Part shown: piece by piece, positions 8,430 through 17,984 of the stretch
Layout of the letters: each line of letters opens with the position of its first letter
Position numbering within the stretch: the stretch's first letter is position 1
Source of the DNA: Bacillota bacterium
Lineage (GTDB): Bacteria > Bacillota > Clostridia > Lachnospirales > Lachnospiraceae
Reading direction: 5' to 3'
DNA length: 64,000 nt
Assembly: GCA_023434365.1 (NCBI GenBank)
Contig: JAEYSV010000016.1
Span: 248,001-312,000 of the forward strand
Notes under the pieces: generated by a model
Told to the model about the DNA's origin: nothing
The model's database searches: none
Seen by the model: only the letters and a program-made list of their open reading frames with translations
Position numbers and translations under genes: made by a program

Positions 8430-9490
8430 GCTTCCATCTCTTGATTATGATATTTTTGCATCGTTTCAATAACTATAATTTTTATTATAACAAATCCAAT
8501 TGGTCCAAGAATAAATCCACTAATACCAAATAATTTGAGCCCAATAAACATAGATAACAAGCTAAAGATTGGTTTTATCCCTAAACGATCCCCTAATAAT
8601 TTAGGTTCTAGTATTGTATGCATTAATTCACATAATCCATAAAGAATCAAAAGTATTAACGCTACTGTATACTGACCACAAAGCAAATTAATTACAATCA
8701 TAGGAACGATAAACAAACCACTTCCTATTACCGGAAAAGCATCCATGATTGCAATACCCACTCCAATAATTATTGAATAGCGATACCCTAATAATAAGAA
8801 TCCAATGACCAAAATAACGGCATTAATACTAAGAATAATGGATTGAGTTTTTACATAAGCCCACCCGATATTGCCTAGTTTTGAAGTCACGGGATGGAAT
8901 AACAAATAAATATTTGTTTTTTTATACTTGTCGTATAGCTCATCATAACTTAATATAATACAAACAACCGCTACTATAAATACAAAGACAATAGATATTG
9001 CTCCTATAAATCCCCAAAACATGTTAAACGTCTGTTCTGTCATCATCGGCATAATTGTTCCACAAACAAATGCCCAAACTTCATTTACATTCCCCTCCAA
9101 TAAATGATATACACTTCCATGATCCAACCTAAAAATATGGTCACATGCATCACATACTTCTATAAGAATATCTGTGAAAGCTTCTTGATATATTGGAATG
9201 TTCTGTAGAATGTCTGCAATCTGATTAAACAAAAATCTTGACGCAAAATATAAGACAATTGCAGCTATTACAAAAAACAATAACACAACTACAATGGTAC
9301 TAACCAAGTACGGAAATTTTAATGACTTATTCAAACGACGGACCACTGGTAAAAGAATTCTTGCAAATAAATAAGCAAATAAAAAGGGCATCACAAGTGG
9401 TAATAAATACTTAAATGTTAAATAAACCCCTAATATGGTCAATGTTACTACAAATAATTCTCTTTTGGCCTGTTTTGTCTGTTTATTCAA
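8426..9490 (-). CDS. AI-2E family permease, YtvI-like
   Basis: 354-residue polytopic membrane protein with about eight hydrophobic segments and the AI-2E/PerM layout: two N-terminal helices, a polar stretch (about residues 100-150), then a C-terminal membrane bundle with GVGIAIMDAFPVIGSG and EPKLLGDRLGIKP. In Clostridia this size class is usually named sporulation membrane protein YtvI; the substrate is unknown. The start is TTG, preceded by GAGGTG. It is probably a single-gene unit. Another member of the same family begins at 63637. Confidence 0.75.
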   Translation of the reverse strand: MNKQTKQAKRELFVVTLTILGVYLTFKYLLPLVMPFLFAYLFARILLPVVRRLNKSLKFPYLVSTIVVVLLFFVIAAIVLYFASRFLFNQIADILQNIPIYQEAFTDILIEVCDACDHIFRLDHGSVYHLLEGNVNEVWAFVCGTIMPMMTEQTFNMFWGFIGAISIVFVFIVAVVCIILSYDELYDKYKKTNIYLLFHPVTSKLGNIGWAYVKTQSIILSINAVILVIGFLLLGYRYSIIIGVGIAIMDAFPVIGSGLFIVPMIVINLLCGQYTVALILLILYGLCELMHTILEPKLLGDRLGIKPIFSLLSMFIGLKLFGISGFILGPIGFVIIKIIVIETMQKYHNQEMEA

Positions 9491-9614
9491 ATAATCACCT
9501 CTGCTAATACTTCTTCAAGGTTATTATTTGTAAAAAACCCATGCTTATCCTTGTCAAATATTTGAAGTTATTTGATATACAGCTATGATATAATTGGTAA
9601 CAGTCAAATATTTA

Positions 9615-10601
9615 TCAAAAACGAAATACCGAGTCAAAACTTCTTAACATCTTAAAGTCGCCTTTCGCACTTATTTGTCCTGTTAAGAATCCCTTTTGAA
9701 AAGTAAGCTTTCCATCCACGATTTGATTCATAACAGTACTACTTGTTTGAGCAACTACATCCGGTGATTCAATCTCTCCAAAATAGCAGTTGAGAACTTT
9801 TGATGATACTTCAATATTCAGCTGCTTCTCTTTATCCTTTAAAGTAATTGCATATTTTACAGTAACTCCTTCGACTGGAGTAAAACCTTTTTTTAACTTA
9901 ATAATTAAATCATCATCATTAATATTCCTTTCTCCTAACATTTCCTTAAATATTGAAGAAAGTTCCTCTAAATCTTCTTTTTGTTTTTTCAAATAAGAGT
10001 CATCTGAGGCAAACATCGACAATTGTTCGCTCTCCTGAGGAGTCAACTCAATTGTTTTATTGCTTAATACATTCTGGTTAAGAATGGCTTGACTGTTTGG
10101 AAGCATGATCTGTTTCTTATTAACATTTCTATACAAATTCTCTGTAATACTCTCAATATATGCAGTATAATCCCTATTTGCCTCAAACATAACATGGTCT
10201 TCTACATAAGCACAGATTCCATTAATCATCTTGCCTCCTAGCATATTCCATGAGTTTTCTAATAGTAATAGTGCCTCTCTTTCACCATAAGTTGTACTTA
10301 ATACAACCGGAAGCATATACAGGTTTTGTAGCTTTTCCTTATCACCATAAAACCAGCAAGCATCAAGAAACTGTTGCATATAGCCACCAATTCCCATCCA
10401 TTCAACAGTAGTTGCTAAAATAATGCCGTCAGCTTCCTTTAATGTTTTCGGCAATACATTAATTCCTTGTTTTTCCTCAAACAAATTATATTTGCTAACC
10501 TCAACTCTTAACTCTTTTAATACCTCTGTCATCTTAGCAATCACAGGAAGAGTTGGATCTTCAAGTAAACCTCTTCCACCATAATAAATATTGATCTTCA
10601 T
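9615..10601 (-). CDS. Flavodoxin-like oxidoreductase fused to an SCP2 domain
   Basis: 328 residues. The N-terminal half (about 1-175) resembles NAD(P)H-dependent FMN reductases of the flavodoxin fold: YYGGRGLLEDPTLPVI, ADGIILATTVEWMGIGGYMQQFLD and STTYGEREALLLLENSW. The C-terminal part (about 225-328) looks like an SCP2 sterol-carrier domain, with LKKGFTPVEGVTVKYAI and DGKLTFQKGFLTGQISAKGDF. SCP2 modules bind lipid-like ligands, so a reductase acting on a hydrophobic substrate is possible but unproven. AGGAGG lies before the ATG. It stands alone on the minus strand. Confidence 0.75.
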   Translation of the reverse strand: MKINIYYGGRGLLEDPTLPVIAKMTEVLKELRVEVSKYNLFEEKQGINVLPKTLKEADGIILATTVEWMGIGGYMQQFLDACWFYGDKEKLQNLYMLPVVLSTTYGEREALLLLENSWNMLGGKMINGICAYVEDHVMFEANRDYTAYIESITENLYRNVNKKQIMLPNSQAILNQNVLSNKTIELTPQESEQLSMFASDDSYLKKQKEDLEELSSIFKEMLGERNINDDDLIIKLKKGFTPVEGVTVKYAITLKDKEKQLNIEVSSKVLNCYFGEIESPDVVAQTSSTVMNQIVDGKLTFQKGFLTGQISAKGDFKMLRSFDSVFRF

Positions 10602-10708
10602 AAAAATCCTCCTGTACTTTTGGAATTTATCGGAAAGCTTCGACTTTTAGGTATACTTACCTTATCCCTTATGGTTATCAAGCTTTATAATAAATAATAG
10701 TGAACTTA

Positions 10709-11824
10709 TTATTTATACCATCGTTTCTTCTTCATAAATAATTTATCAATTAACAACATTATTATTGCACCACTTATAAATCCTACTATATGTGCAGTAT
10801 TATCAACATCCATACTTTGAAAGCCACTATAAAGGCTCAAACCGATAAATATTAAGAGTCTCTTTGTTGTAATGCCTAGTCCTCTTTCTCCATAGCGTAT
10901 TACTATATACATTACCGCTCCAACGATTCCAAAAATTGCTCCTGAAGCACCGACCCCAACTGGATTCTCGCCACTATAATAATTAGTTAAAGCAGATGCT
11001 ATGTTGGCAATTACTCCACTGATTAAGTAAAGAATTACGTATCGCAGGCCGCCTACCACCCGTTCTAAACGCTCGCCCATTAAGACTAGTATAATCATAT
11101 TACCAAAAATATGTTCAAATCCTGCATGTAGAAACATTGCTGTAAAAAGTCGCCATATTTGTAATTCCTCTATAATAGTTAAAGCGCTTGTTCCACCCCA
11201 GTTAAATAGGTCTTCTACCTCTGTTTGTCCGGTAAATTCCATAGCTAAAAATATAAGTACATTAATTATTACAATTGATATTGTCAGCACAGGATATCGA
11301 TAGGATAATTCCTTGTAACGATTTGATATATATCGTAAAGAAAACTTATCCCGACGAAAAGGTACTCTAGGACGTTCTAAAGACGAATACTCAACATTAA
11401 TTGGTTTGATCTCACCCACAACAATTGATTCAATTTGATAACGCAGTGATTCAAACAAATTCCCTTGGTTCTCATATAACACAAGTCTTTTTGAGTGAAC
11501 ATCCACAATCCAATGTACCGCATACTCATATAAGCAAAATTCTTTTACATCACTGCTATCTAAAACAAATAGCATACTAAGCATACGAATCTGATGATAA
11601 CCCCTGTTCTCATATGCACGATGTATTTGACGCAATATACCTTCATATTGATCCTTCGATAGAATATGACCATTTGTCATATCACTTGTTACAATGAGTG
11701 AGATAGCACCCTTTTCCGTGCCATCAATATGTTCCTCTTTATAGTAGACCTCTATCTGCTCTACATTCGTAGCCTTTTTCTGAAAAGATTGATACATTAA
11801 AAATCGTTTAATATTTTCTATCAT
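10709..11824 (-). CDS. Rhomboid family intramembrane serine protease
   Basis: 371 residues. A soluble N-terminal domain (about 1-160) precedes a six-helix rhomboid core. The catalytic Ser294 lies in GASGAIFG and His345 in AHIVGFISG; HAGFEHIFGNM is the conserved loop around residue 235. It should cleave membrane proteins within or near their transmembrane helices; the target is unknown. The start ATG has GGAGAG upstream. A -10 box TATAAT lies about 65 bp upstream, with a small hairpin (near 11848-11869) in the leader. Confidence 0.9.
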   Translation of the reverse strand: MIENIKRFLMYQSFQKKATNVEQIEVYYKEEHIDGTEKGAISLIVTSDMTNGHILSKDQYEGILRQIHRAYENRGYHQIRMLSMLFVLDSSDVKEFCLYEYAVHWIVDVHSKRLVLYENQGNLFESLRYQIESIVVGEIKPINVEYSSLERPRVPFRRDKFSLRYISNRYKELSYRYPVLTISIVIINVLIFLAMEFTGQTEVEDLFNWGGTSALTIIEELQIWRLFTAMFLHAGFEHIFGNMIILVLMGERLERVVGGLRYVILYLISGVIANIASALTNYYSGENPVGVGASGAIFGIVGAVMYIVIRYGERGLGITTKRLLIFIGLSLYSGFQSMDVDNTAHIVGFISGAIIMLLIDKLFMKKKRWYK

Positions 11825-11937
11825 GGTATTGTCTCTCCATTTTTCAAACGATAATATCTCCTATCGTTATATGTAAAAATATTATATCATATCTTTCCTG
11901 TTTGAATAAAGAAATTTATATCTCTATTGATTTCCTT

Positions 11938-13353
11938 TTACCCCACTAGTCGAAATGATACATCTGCAAACTGAAGTATATCTCCAACATGTGTGGATTG
12001 TTTTTCATTCGCTTTCAATCGCTTTCTATTTATATAGGTACCATTGGTAGAGTTTAAATCCTGAATGTAAATCTCTTCTCCTAACCTATCCAATTTCGCA
12101 TGTCTACGGCTTACCGCCTGTGACACAGTCACACCATTAGCATATTCTTTCATAGAACCAACTACAAAGGGAAAATGATCTATTGTTATTTGCCTTTCCT
12201 TACTACTGTCAACTGGATGTAATTGAAACCAACATTCCTTATTATTGCTATTCTTACTCAATAAAACCGTCCCTTCTATTTCTCGCATATTATATCCCTT
12301 CATTTCCTTATTTTCATCTGGTCGAATATATATACTATGTATTTGATAAAGAAGATAGGTTTCAATTGATCCCATAATCAGAACAAATCCCCCTACTTTT
12401 ACAAGATCAGGTGCTGTGTTATAACTATTGTTTAATACGCCCATTTCACCCACCACTAAGAACACAATTACCATAGCTACCACTGTCAAAATTGTTAAAA
12501 GCGCTCCTTGAATGAGTCTTTTTTTTGGATCCTGGTTATTATCAGAATCTGAATCTTTCCTGCTTTCGTAGTTATTTAGTTGTCTATGACCATACGATAA
12601 TGGTTCCTCATTTCTTTTGCACTTTTTATCTATGTGATTCTTTGATTTTCCTATGTTATAATTGTTAAATGCCTTGATATCAACAGATATATCATCACTA
12701 ATCATCTTTTCTTCCTCTATATCTTTCTTGCTATTATTTTCTTCTTCAAATCTATCTGTGTATTCAACAAAACTGGATGAATTTTTTATTTCTTTTTGCC
12801 CAATTATTGGATTTAATTTTGTTAAACCTTCTAACATCAATGCAATAGTTAGCTTCTCCTTGCTCACTAACTGATAAAACCCATATGCAATCATAATTGC
12901 CCTTTGATCAGTGTAATCTGTTTTGTCAAGAAGATATCTCGCTAACTCTTTTAGCTGCTCTCCCACTGGCACATGATAATCACTATAATAGATAAGTGCT
13001 ATCTTATTATCCGAGGCAATATATATCATGTCAGACTTAATAATATAATTTTCTATATCCATCATATATTCACTACTTAATAATAAAGCCTTAAGTATTC
13101 CAGTTAAACAATCATATAAAACATTTGCAGAAAATGTCTGAAGCTGATACTTACTTGTTAATAGTTCCATTCCTGATATATCATAATAATACATTAGACA
13201 GGACTCTTCTAGCTGCAATACTACCGGCAATAACCCATCAATAGTATTTTCTTCTATCATTCTGACAGCAATGTCAGTTTCTTCTTGTTTATTATGATTC
13301 TTAAGAATCAAATATTTATGTTCTGCCGTTTGTTTATAAGAAATATCTAGCAT
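11938..13353 (-). CDS. FHA-domain protein with N-terminal DUF6382-like region
   Basis: 471 residues. The N-terminal region (about 1-180) matches DUF6382, often seen with Tad pili in Lachnospiraceae. A charged linker follows, then two membrane helices (about 285-335) and a C-terminal FHA domain (about 385-470) with the phosphothreonine-binding pattern SRRHAKL and DLNSTNGTYIN. It is the last gene of the Tad operon, 16 bp after a TadE-like gene. It may link phospho-signalling to pilus assembly, perhaps through a Ser/Thr kinase encoded elsewhere; this role is inferred from context only. Confidence 0.8.
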   Translation of the reverse strand: MLDISYKQTAEHKYLILKNHNKQEETDIAVRMIEENTIDGLLPVVLQLEESCLMYYYDISGMELLTSKYQLQTFSANVLYDCLTGILKALLLSSEYMMDIENYIIKSDMIYIASDNKIALIYYSDYHVPVGEQLKELARYLLDKTDYTDQRAIMIAYGFYQLVSKEKLTIALMLEGLTKLNPIIGQKEIKNSSSFVEYTDRFEEENNSKKDIEEEKMISDDISVDIKAFNNYNIGKSKNHIDKKCKRNEEPLSYGHRQLNNYESRKDSDSDNNQDPKKRLIQGALLTILTVVAMVIVFLVVGEMGVLNNSYNTAPDLVKVGGFVLIMGSIETYLLYQIHSIYIRPDENKEMKGYNMREIEGTVLLSKNSNNKECWFQLHPVDSSKERQITIDHFPFVVGSMKEYANGVTVSQAVSRRHAKLDRLGEEIYIQDLNSTNGTYINRKRLKANEKQSTHVGDILQFADVSFRLVG

Positions 13354-13369
13354 ATACCCTCCTAAGCTA

Positions 13370-13906
13370 TTAGTCTTTAATATTCACAAGTTCCATACCA
13401 TGATCCAGCAGCCTTACCCACATTGTCGGATTTCGCATATGCACACTCGCTACAACTTGATAAGTGTCTGAGACAAAAAACGAAAATACTGGCAAATCGG
13501 ACAATGATAAGCTTGCTGTAATACTCCCTGTTATGCTTTGTCGACTATGATGAAGTTCCACACTCTTTATTTTACCTAAGCATAGTCTGTCTTTCATTTT
13601 ATTTGTCAAATGCTCTTCACATAACTCAAGCTCATGTTGATAATTGCCCTTAATATGGTATAAAATATCGCGACTATTTATTTCCTCATAACATATTTGA
13701 TCAGAGTTAAGGATCGACGGCTGACGAATTAGTAAATTAGCATTATATAATGCACTATCTAATGCACATTGCATTCGATTGATATCGTACAAATATAAAG
13801 AGAGGTATAAGAGTATAAATATAATGGTAGTTATGATCGGCATAACAAAAACAGCTTCTACTAAAAATCCTGCTTTTTCGTGTTTTTTTATATTCAATTT
13901 AATCAT
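13370..13906 (-). CDS. TadE-like minor pilin (second copy)
   Basis: 178 residues with a single N-terminal hydrophobic helix preceded by KAGFLVEAVFVMPI. Glu stands at +5 after a possible Ala/Gly cleavage point, as in TadE/TadF pseudopilins. The rest is a soluble, presumably extracellular domain. Its start overlaps the stop of the upstream prepilin peptidase gene by 4 nt (ATGA), which implies translational coupling. It probably forms a minor part of the Tad pilus. Confidence 0.75.
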   Translation of the reverse strand: MIKLNIKKHEKAGFLVEAVFVMPIITTIIFILLYLSLYLYDINRMQCALDSALYNANLLIRQPSILNSDQICYEEINSRDILYHIKGNYQHELELCEEHLTNKMKDRLCLGKIKSVELHHSRQSITGSITASLSLSDLPVFSFFVSDTYQVVASVHMRNPTMWVRLLDHGMELVNIKD

Positions 13907-14331
13907 ATTAAAGTAACCCCCAGATAACTTAAAAATACAAAAGGAATAAATGGCATACGAGATTTTTTGCTAACTCGCTTAATAACTAATAAAACACCTG
14001 ATACTATAGACGCAAGTAAAAGTGCATAAAAAAGTATTAATAAGCTGCTTATTACACCTAAGCCAGCTCCCAGCATAACAAATACAAATCCATCGCCTAT
14101 TCCAATTGCTTCCTTTGTCACCTTAGCAATTACTATTAGTATCATTCCACTTAATATACCTGCTGTTACATTAAGTAAATGTACATATTGTAACGGTATT
14201 CCTATCAACAGTAATACGCCTGTTACAGCCAAAACAACAACTACCGGAATCTGTTTCTTCTTTAAATCTATAATTGCCAACACCAATAAAACAGCTGCCA
14301 AAACTACTTTTATAATTACAAAAATGTTCAT
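13903..14331 (-). CDS. Prepilin peptidase, A24 family (CpaA/TadV-like)
   Basis: 142 residues, nearly all membrane helices. The two aspartates expected of this aspartic peptidase family are present, in AIIDLKKKQIP and in GIGDGFVF (GxGD motif). It should cut prepilin leaders at the inner face of the membrane. The start is ATG 14331, with AGGAGGG upstream; the longer frame to 14361 is less likely. It lies between two TadE-like genes. A second A24 peptidase sits at the head of the same operon. Confidence 0.85.
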   Translation of the reverse strand: MNIFVIIKVVLAAVLLVLAIIDLKKKQIPVVVVLAVTGVLLLIGIPLQYVHLLNVTAGILSGMILIVIAKVTKEAIGIGDGFVFVMLGAGLGVISSLLILFYALLLASIVSGVLLVIKRVSKKSRMPFIPFVFLSYLGVTLI

Positions 14332-14416
14332 AATATCCCTCCTGGTCGCTATATATACCAATGCTCATTAAACTTAATTTCCTTTATTTTTTATCTTATC
14401 TGATTTTTTACATAAA

Positions 14417-15289
14417 CTATTTACTACATTTACTACACGGTTTGCGATTTCCCACCTTACTCTTTGGTATTGTAATAATATTACGATATATTTTTTTACA
14501 ATTAATATTGCTATGGTACCGATCACCATACTCTGCTATATAGCAAAAGCCCTGATGCATCGGATTACCGTCTAAGCACTCTTCACAAGGATAGTAGATT
14601 GCGCCACTATCGTTACGCTTAGATTCTAGTTCAACTATACTAATTCGTGTTGTCTTAACCTTCAAATATGTACAATTACTGTTCTCATGATATACTGTTC
14701 CATTTTTAGTAATATAAACTATCTCATCGTCGTTATTATCATTCTCCTTATGTAAATTGTTTTCATTACAACTTAATCCTATGAACCCACGTTCTGTCGC
14801 AGATTGAACAACACTGTAGATAGGAATTGAAAAAAATAAAATAGGAAATTCCACTTGATACGAAGCCTCTACATAAACATGCTCCTTATCTCCCATAAAA
14901 CTTGATCCATTTAAGCTTATACCTTCCCTCCCGTTAACAATGCAGGTGTCATACATATCATATTTTGATAAAGCATCCTGAAACAACTTGTCTAACATAT
15001 ACCCTGAAGCTAGTCCATTAACCATTGAACTAATTAAATCGCTAGTTTTATTCTTCTTTTGTTCTTCTGTTTTTTTTCCCGAGTCTTTTTCCTGGTCTTT
15101 ATTTAAAACTACTTCCTCATAAAGATATGCATACTGTGCTGCTTCGGCAGCAACTTCAGATATGGCACCTTGAATTTGTTCATGTACTGTGACTAGTTGC
15201 AATAAGTACAAAAAAACTAATACAGCCATAATGAATATTGGCATTATAAACGTTGCCTCCACAGTTAATGAGGCCTTTTTTAATTTCAT
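14417..15289 (-). CDS. TadE-like pilin with two C-terminal Cys/His modules
   Basis: 290 residues. The N-terminus KKASLTVEATFIMPIF is a TadE pseudopilin signal with Glu at +5, followed by one membrane helix. The C-terminal 100 residues hold two related units: VYHENSNCTYLKV ending in YPCEECLDG, and RYHSNINCKKI ending in KPCSKC. Each has the YHxxxxC...PCxxC pattern seen in Ada-like zinc-binding modules. Metal binding is inferred. The start is ATG 15289, with GGGAGATGG upstream. This tail is unusual for a minor pilin and may act at the cell surface. Confidence 0.75.
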   Translation of the reverse strand: MKLKKASLTVEATFIMPIFIMAVLVFLYLLQLVTVHEQIQGAISEVAAEAAQYAYLYEEVVLNKDQEKDSGKKTEEQKKNKTSDLISSMVNGLASGYMLDKLFQDALSKYDMYDTCIVNGREGISLNGSSFMGDKEHVYVEASYQVEFPILFFSIPIYSVVQSATERGFIGLSCNENNLHKENDNNDDEIVYITKNGTVYHENSNCTYLKVKTTRISIVELESKRNDSGAIYYPCEECLDGNPMHQGFCYIAEYGDRYHSNINCKKIYRNIITIPKSKVGNRKPCSKCSK

Positions 15290-15304
15290 TACACCATCTC
15301 CCGA

Positions 15305-15457
15305 ATCAGAAATAAAGTAAGACATCCACCCTCAAAAATAGGCTTTCTGGGGCAACAGAGCTTAGAGAGAACTAAATATTATTATTAATAAATTGAAATG
15401 GATGATTTAAGAATTGGTTCTTAGATATGAGGATGGACATCTCACTTTATTTCTGAT
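15305..15457. repeat. 153-bp element bounded by 30-bp inverted repeats
   Basis: Arms 15305-15334 and 15428-15457 match at about 25 of 30 positions in inverted orientation, around a 93-bp AT-rich core that has a further short inverted repeat (GAAC...GTTC). It fills the gap between the DUF5702 gene and the TadE-like gene and touches the TadE ribosome site. It has no U tract like a plain terminator. It may be a MITE remnant or an mRNA processing hairpin. Confidence 0.6.
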
Positions 15458-15480
15458 GTTATTTTTACCTCAATAATATG

Positions 15481-17703
15481 CTAATAAGAATAACTTGTTG
15501 TGACTTCAAACTGTGCACCTGTTATCGTTTCTCCTACAAAACGATTTATCATAGGTAAAGACAACATAAGAGGATTAAGTCTATAAGAAACAGTCATCTG
15601 CGCTCCAAATATTGCATTGTCGAAACAAAACTGATCATTATAATTAGATTGCATATTATTCTGAATTAAATCCATCATACGATAGCATATTGTTCTATCA
15701 CTTACTAACAAAAGATAAATTCTTATATACTCCTTGTATGACAGCGCAAGAAGAGACTTACTATCCTTTAGTTTCGATGCTTCACTTTTGATATACTGTG
15801 GAGAGACTAAAAGTATTTCTGAAAATGAGATAGAGAATTCATTTACCTTTTTAAAAATCGGTAACTTTTTCCCATCTAGCAATCCTCTCATTTCAACGAG
15901 GCTCTCCTCAAATCCCCACGCAATTAAGATTAAATGTTTTGCTATTTTTATTAGCGGGGGCATTCCGGTTATCCCCAGCAATAATGTTGCAGCACCTTCT
16001 GCTTTTTGACTAGCACCAGAATCTAATAATAATGTGATATAATTTACTACCGTTCGAATAAAAACAGTTCTTGTGATAATACTGCGTAGGTTGTCCTTAT
16101 CATTAAGATTACCAGCTATTAAATACTCTTGCTCATAAGCAAGAACTGTGTCATGTTTGATAGAGCTCTCTTTAGACTTATTCATTTCATAATTGTTAAA
16201 CATAGATACTGCATACTCATTCAAGCATGCCTTTTTTAGAATGTTTTCTACACCAGAAGGCAGGATATCTTGTGAAGGAATATACCTTTGGGCATCACTT
16301 AATTCACCAACAATATTATCCTCCTGTAAACAATAAGTTTCTTTTTCCTCCTCTGGTATACGGTTTTTACTAACGAGTGTACTACTTTCAAGTTTTGCTT
16401 CCGATATTTTCTCAGTATTATCCAAAACTAATGATAGAATTCCATCTCCTATTAAGTTCTTTAATAGGGTGATTGGGTTAATTGATTGAGCTTCACTTGA
16501 TTCATTACTTAAATATGTATAATCAAATTGTAGCATCCTTATAGAATACTTGTTAAATGTTTCAACGCACTGTTCTGTTTTATTATATAACTGTTCGATT
16601 TGTTCCCCTTTATTAGTATATACATTAAAATTGATCTGTTTATACTGCTTAAGTACTTCAACATTGCTACGCAGCTGCCTCTCCATATTAAGCATTGATG
16701 TAAGCTGTTTGCTATTCCATTCCTCACTTTGGCTCCCCTGGTTGGATAATATAGCGTACTCATTCTTCATCTTTTCAATTAAACTCAACCCATTTTCATA
16801 ACAATTAATAACTTGCTGAACATTAGATTGAGCTTTATTACATTGCTTTATCAATTCAAGATACTCAGAAGAATCTATACCTCTTTTATTCTCTACAGCA
16901 TCCTTCAGTATCATCATTAATTGTTGCATGGATAGAAGTGGGTTTACATATTGATTTTTTAATGAATCCCATACAACTTTATGATTAACACCTACTGCTC
17001 TAGGTTCTACCTCTTCTGTGCAATATAACTTAGCAAAATACTGTTTTGTCGAAAATAAGGAATTACCTGTTTTTGCAACATCATTACCAGAAAACACAAT
17101 TCCTTCTACTTCAGAAATAAAAGCAATCATATAATCGGTAAGAGAAAAAGCAGATTCTAATTTATCACTGTCAACCATATGCTCTTTAGCGGTATCGGCC
17201 ACACCTTGTAACTGCTCAGTTTTTCCTACCAGCTGTTTAAGTAAATCTGTTGTCACTTCATATTTCATAGCGTCAACCACCTGATACATAAAAAGTTCAC
17301 CATCGTAATCCAAAAGTGTGGCCTGATCCGTCATCTTACCTTCTATAAAATCGGGTTGATTTACAGAGGAACTCTGTGAAGAATCCAATAGAATATTACT
17401 AAAATCGGACTGTGAAAATTGAAAAGAGTTGTCGAGATACATTTGTATGGATGCCATAAACTCAGTTGTTGACATCTCCTCAGGAATCTGTTGATTCAAT
17501 CGGCAAAATAATTGATAATCATCATATAGCTCACTACAATATTTTGAAAACTCAGATTCCATTCCCAATGATACAGTACGGTACGCATATACTTTAGCTG
17601 CCTCTAATCTTGCTAAATCAATCATAGTCCCTAACAGTGTAATAATTAAAACTGAAATGAATGTCATAAAAACAGTTATAGTACCGCTTTTTTTATACCT
17701 CAT
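15481..17703 (-). CDS. DUF5702 protein, TadG-like, of the Tad locus
   Basis: 740 residues. A short basic start and one hydrophobic helix (SGTITVFMTFISVLIITLLG) precede a long, mostly helical outer domain, with another hydrophobic stretch near residues 575-600. Its length and place resemble large TadG-like proteins that Lachnospiraceae annotation calls DUF5702. Position +5 of the possible cleavage site is Val rather than Glu, so processing by the prepilin peptidases is doubtful. It follows the Flp pilin gene by 35 bp and is probably a pilus tip or anchor component (inferred). Confidence 0.75.
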   Translation of the reverse strand: MRYKKSGTITVFMTFISVLIITLLGTMIDLARLEAAKVYAYRTVSLGMESEFSKYCSELYDDYQLFCRLNQQIPEEMSTTEFMASIQMYLDNSFQFSQSDFSNILLDSSQSSSVNQPDFIEGKMTDQATLLDYDGELFMYQVVDAMKYEVTTDLLKQLVGKTEQLQGVADTAKEHMVDSDKLESAFSLTDYMIAFISEVEGIVFSGNDVAKTGNSLFSTKQYFAKLYCTEEVEPRAVGVNHKVVWDSLKNQYVNPLLSMQQLMMILKDAVENKRGIDSSEYLELIKQCNKAQSNVQQVINCYENGLSLIEKMKNEYAILSNQGSQSEEWNSKQLTSMLNMERQLRSNVEVLKQYKQINFNVYTNKGEQIEQLYNKTEQCVETFNKYSIRMLQFDYTYLSNESSEAQSINPITLLKNLIGDGILSLVLDNTEKISEAKLESSTLVSKNRIPEEEKETYCLQEDNIVGELSDAQRYIPSQDILPSGVENILKKACLNEYAVSMFNNYEMNKSKESSIKHDTVLAYEQEYLIAGNLNDKDNLRSIITRTVFIRTVVNYITLLLDSGASQKAEGAATLLLGITGMPPLIKIAKHLILIAWGFEESLVEMRGLLDGKKLPIFKKVNEFSISFSEILLVSPQYIKSEASKLKDSKSLLALSYKEYIRIYLLLVSDRTICYRMMDLIQNNMQSNYNDQFCFDNAIFGAQMTVSYRLNPLMLSLPMINRFVGETITGAQFEVTTSYSY

Positions 17704-17738
17704 AAACTCCCTCCTGGTCTACACAATCCTATTAAATG

Positions 17739-17975
17739 CTATCTTCCTGATTCTCTAGTTGTTTCTTGCGTTAAAATAATAGATTTTGAATCCTTCTGAA
17801 ATTGCTTGGTACCACTGTCAACTAAGCCAGTAATACTTGATTTAAATACAGCAATTAAGCCAACAACGATAACAATAATAAGGATTACCTCAATTACTCC
17901 GGCTCCATCCTCCTCTTTCGTGAATCTTGCTACCTGTTCTTTTACTTTGCTTCCAATAAATTTTGCTTTATTCAT
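17739..17975 (-). CDS. Flp/Tad pilin (major pilin candidate)
   Basis: 78-residue prepilin. A charged leader ends in KEEDG, then AGVIEVILIIVIVVGLIAVF: cleavage after Gly would leave Glu at +5 followed by a hydrophobic helix, the pattern of type IVb Flp pilins. The mature part would be about 54 residues. It lies between tadC and the DUF5702 gene in a Tad operon, so it is the best candidate for the main fibre subunit. A good ribosome site (AGGAGG) precedes the ATG. Confidence 0.85.
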   Translation of the reverse strand: MNKAKFIGSKVKEQVARFTKEEDGAGVIEVILIIVIVVGLIAVFKSSITGLVDSGTKQFQKDSKSIILTQETTRESGR

Positions 17976-17984
17976 AAAAACCTC

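Noticed and set aside
15305..15457. Plain intrinsic terminator inside the Tad operon
   Set aside because: Arms are long with several mismatches, the loop is 93 nt and no U tract follows, so it is listed as an inverted-repeat element instead.
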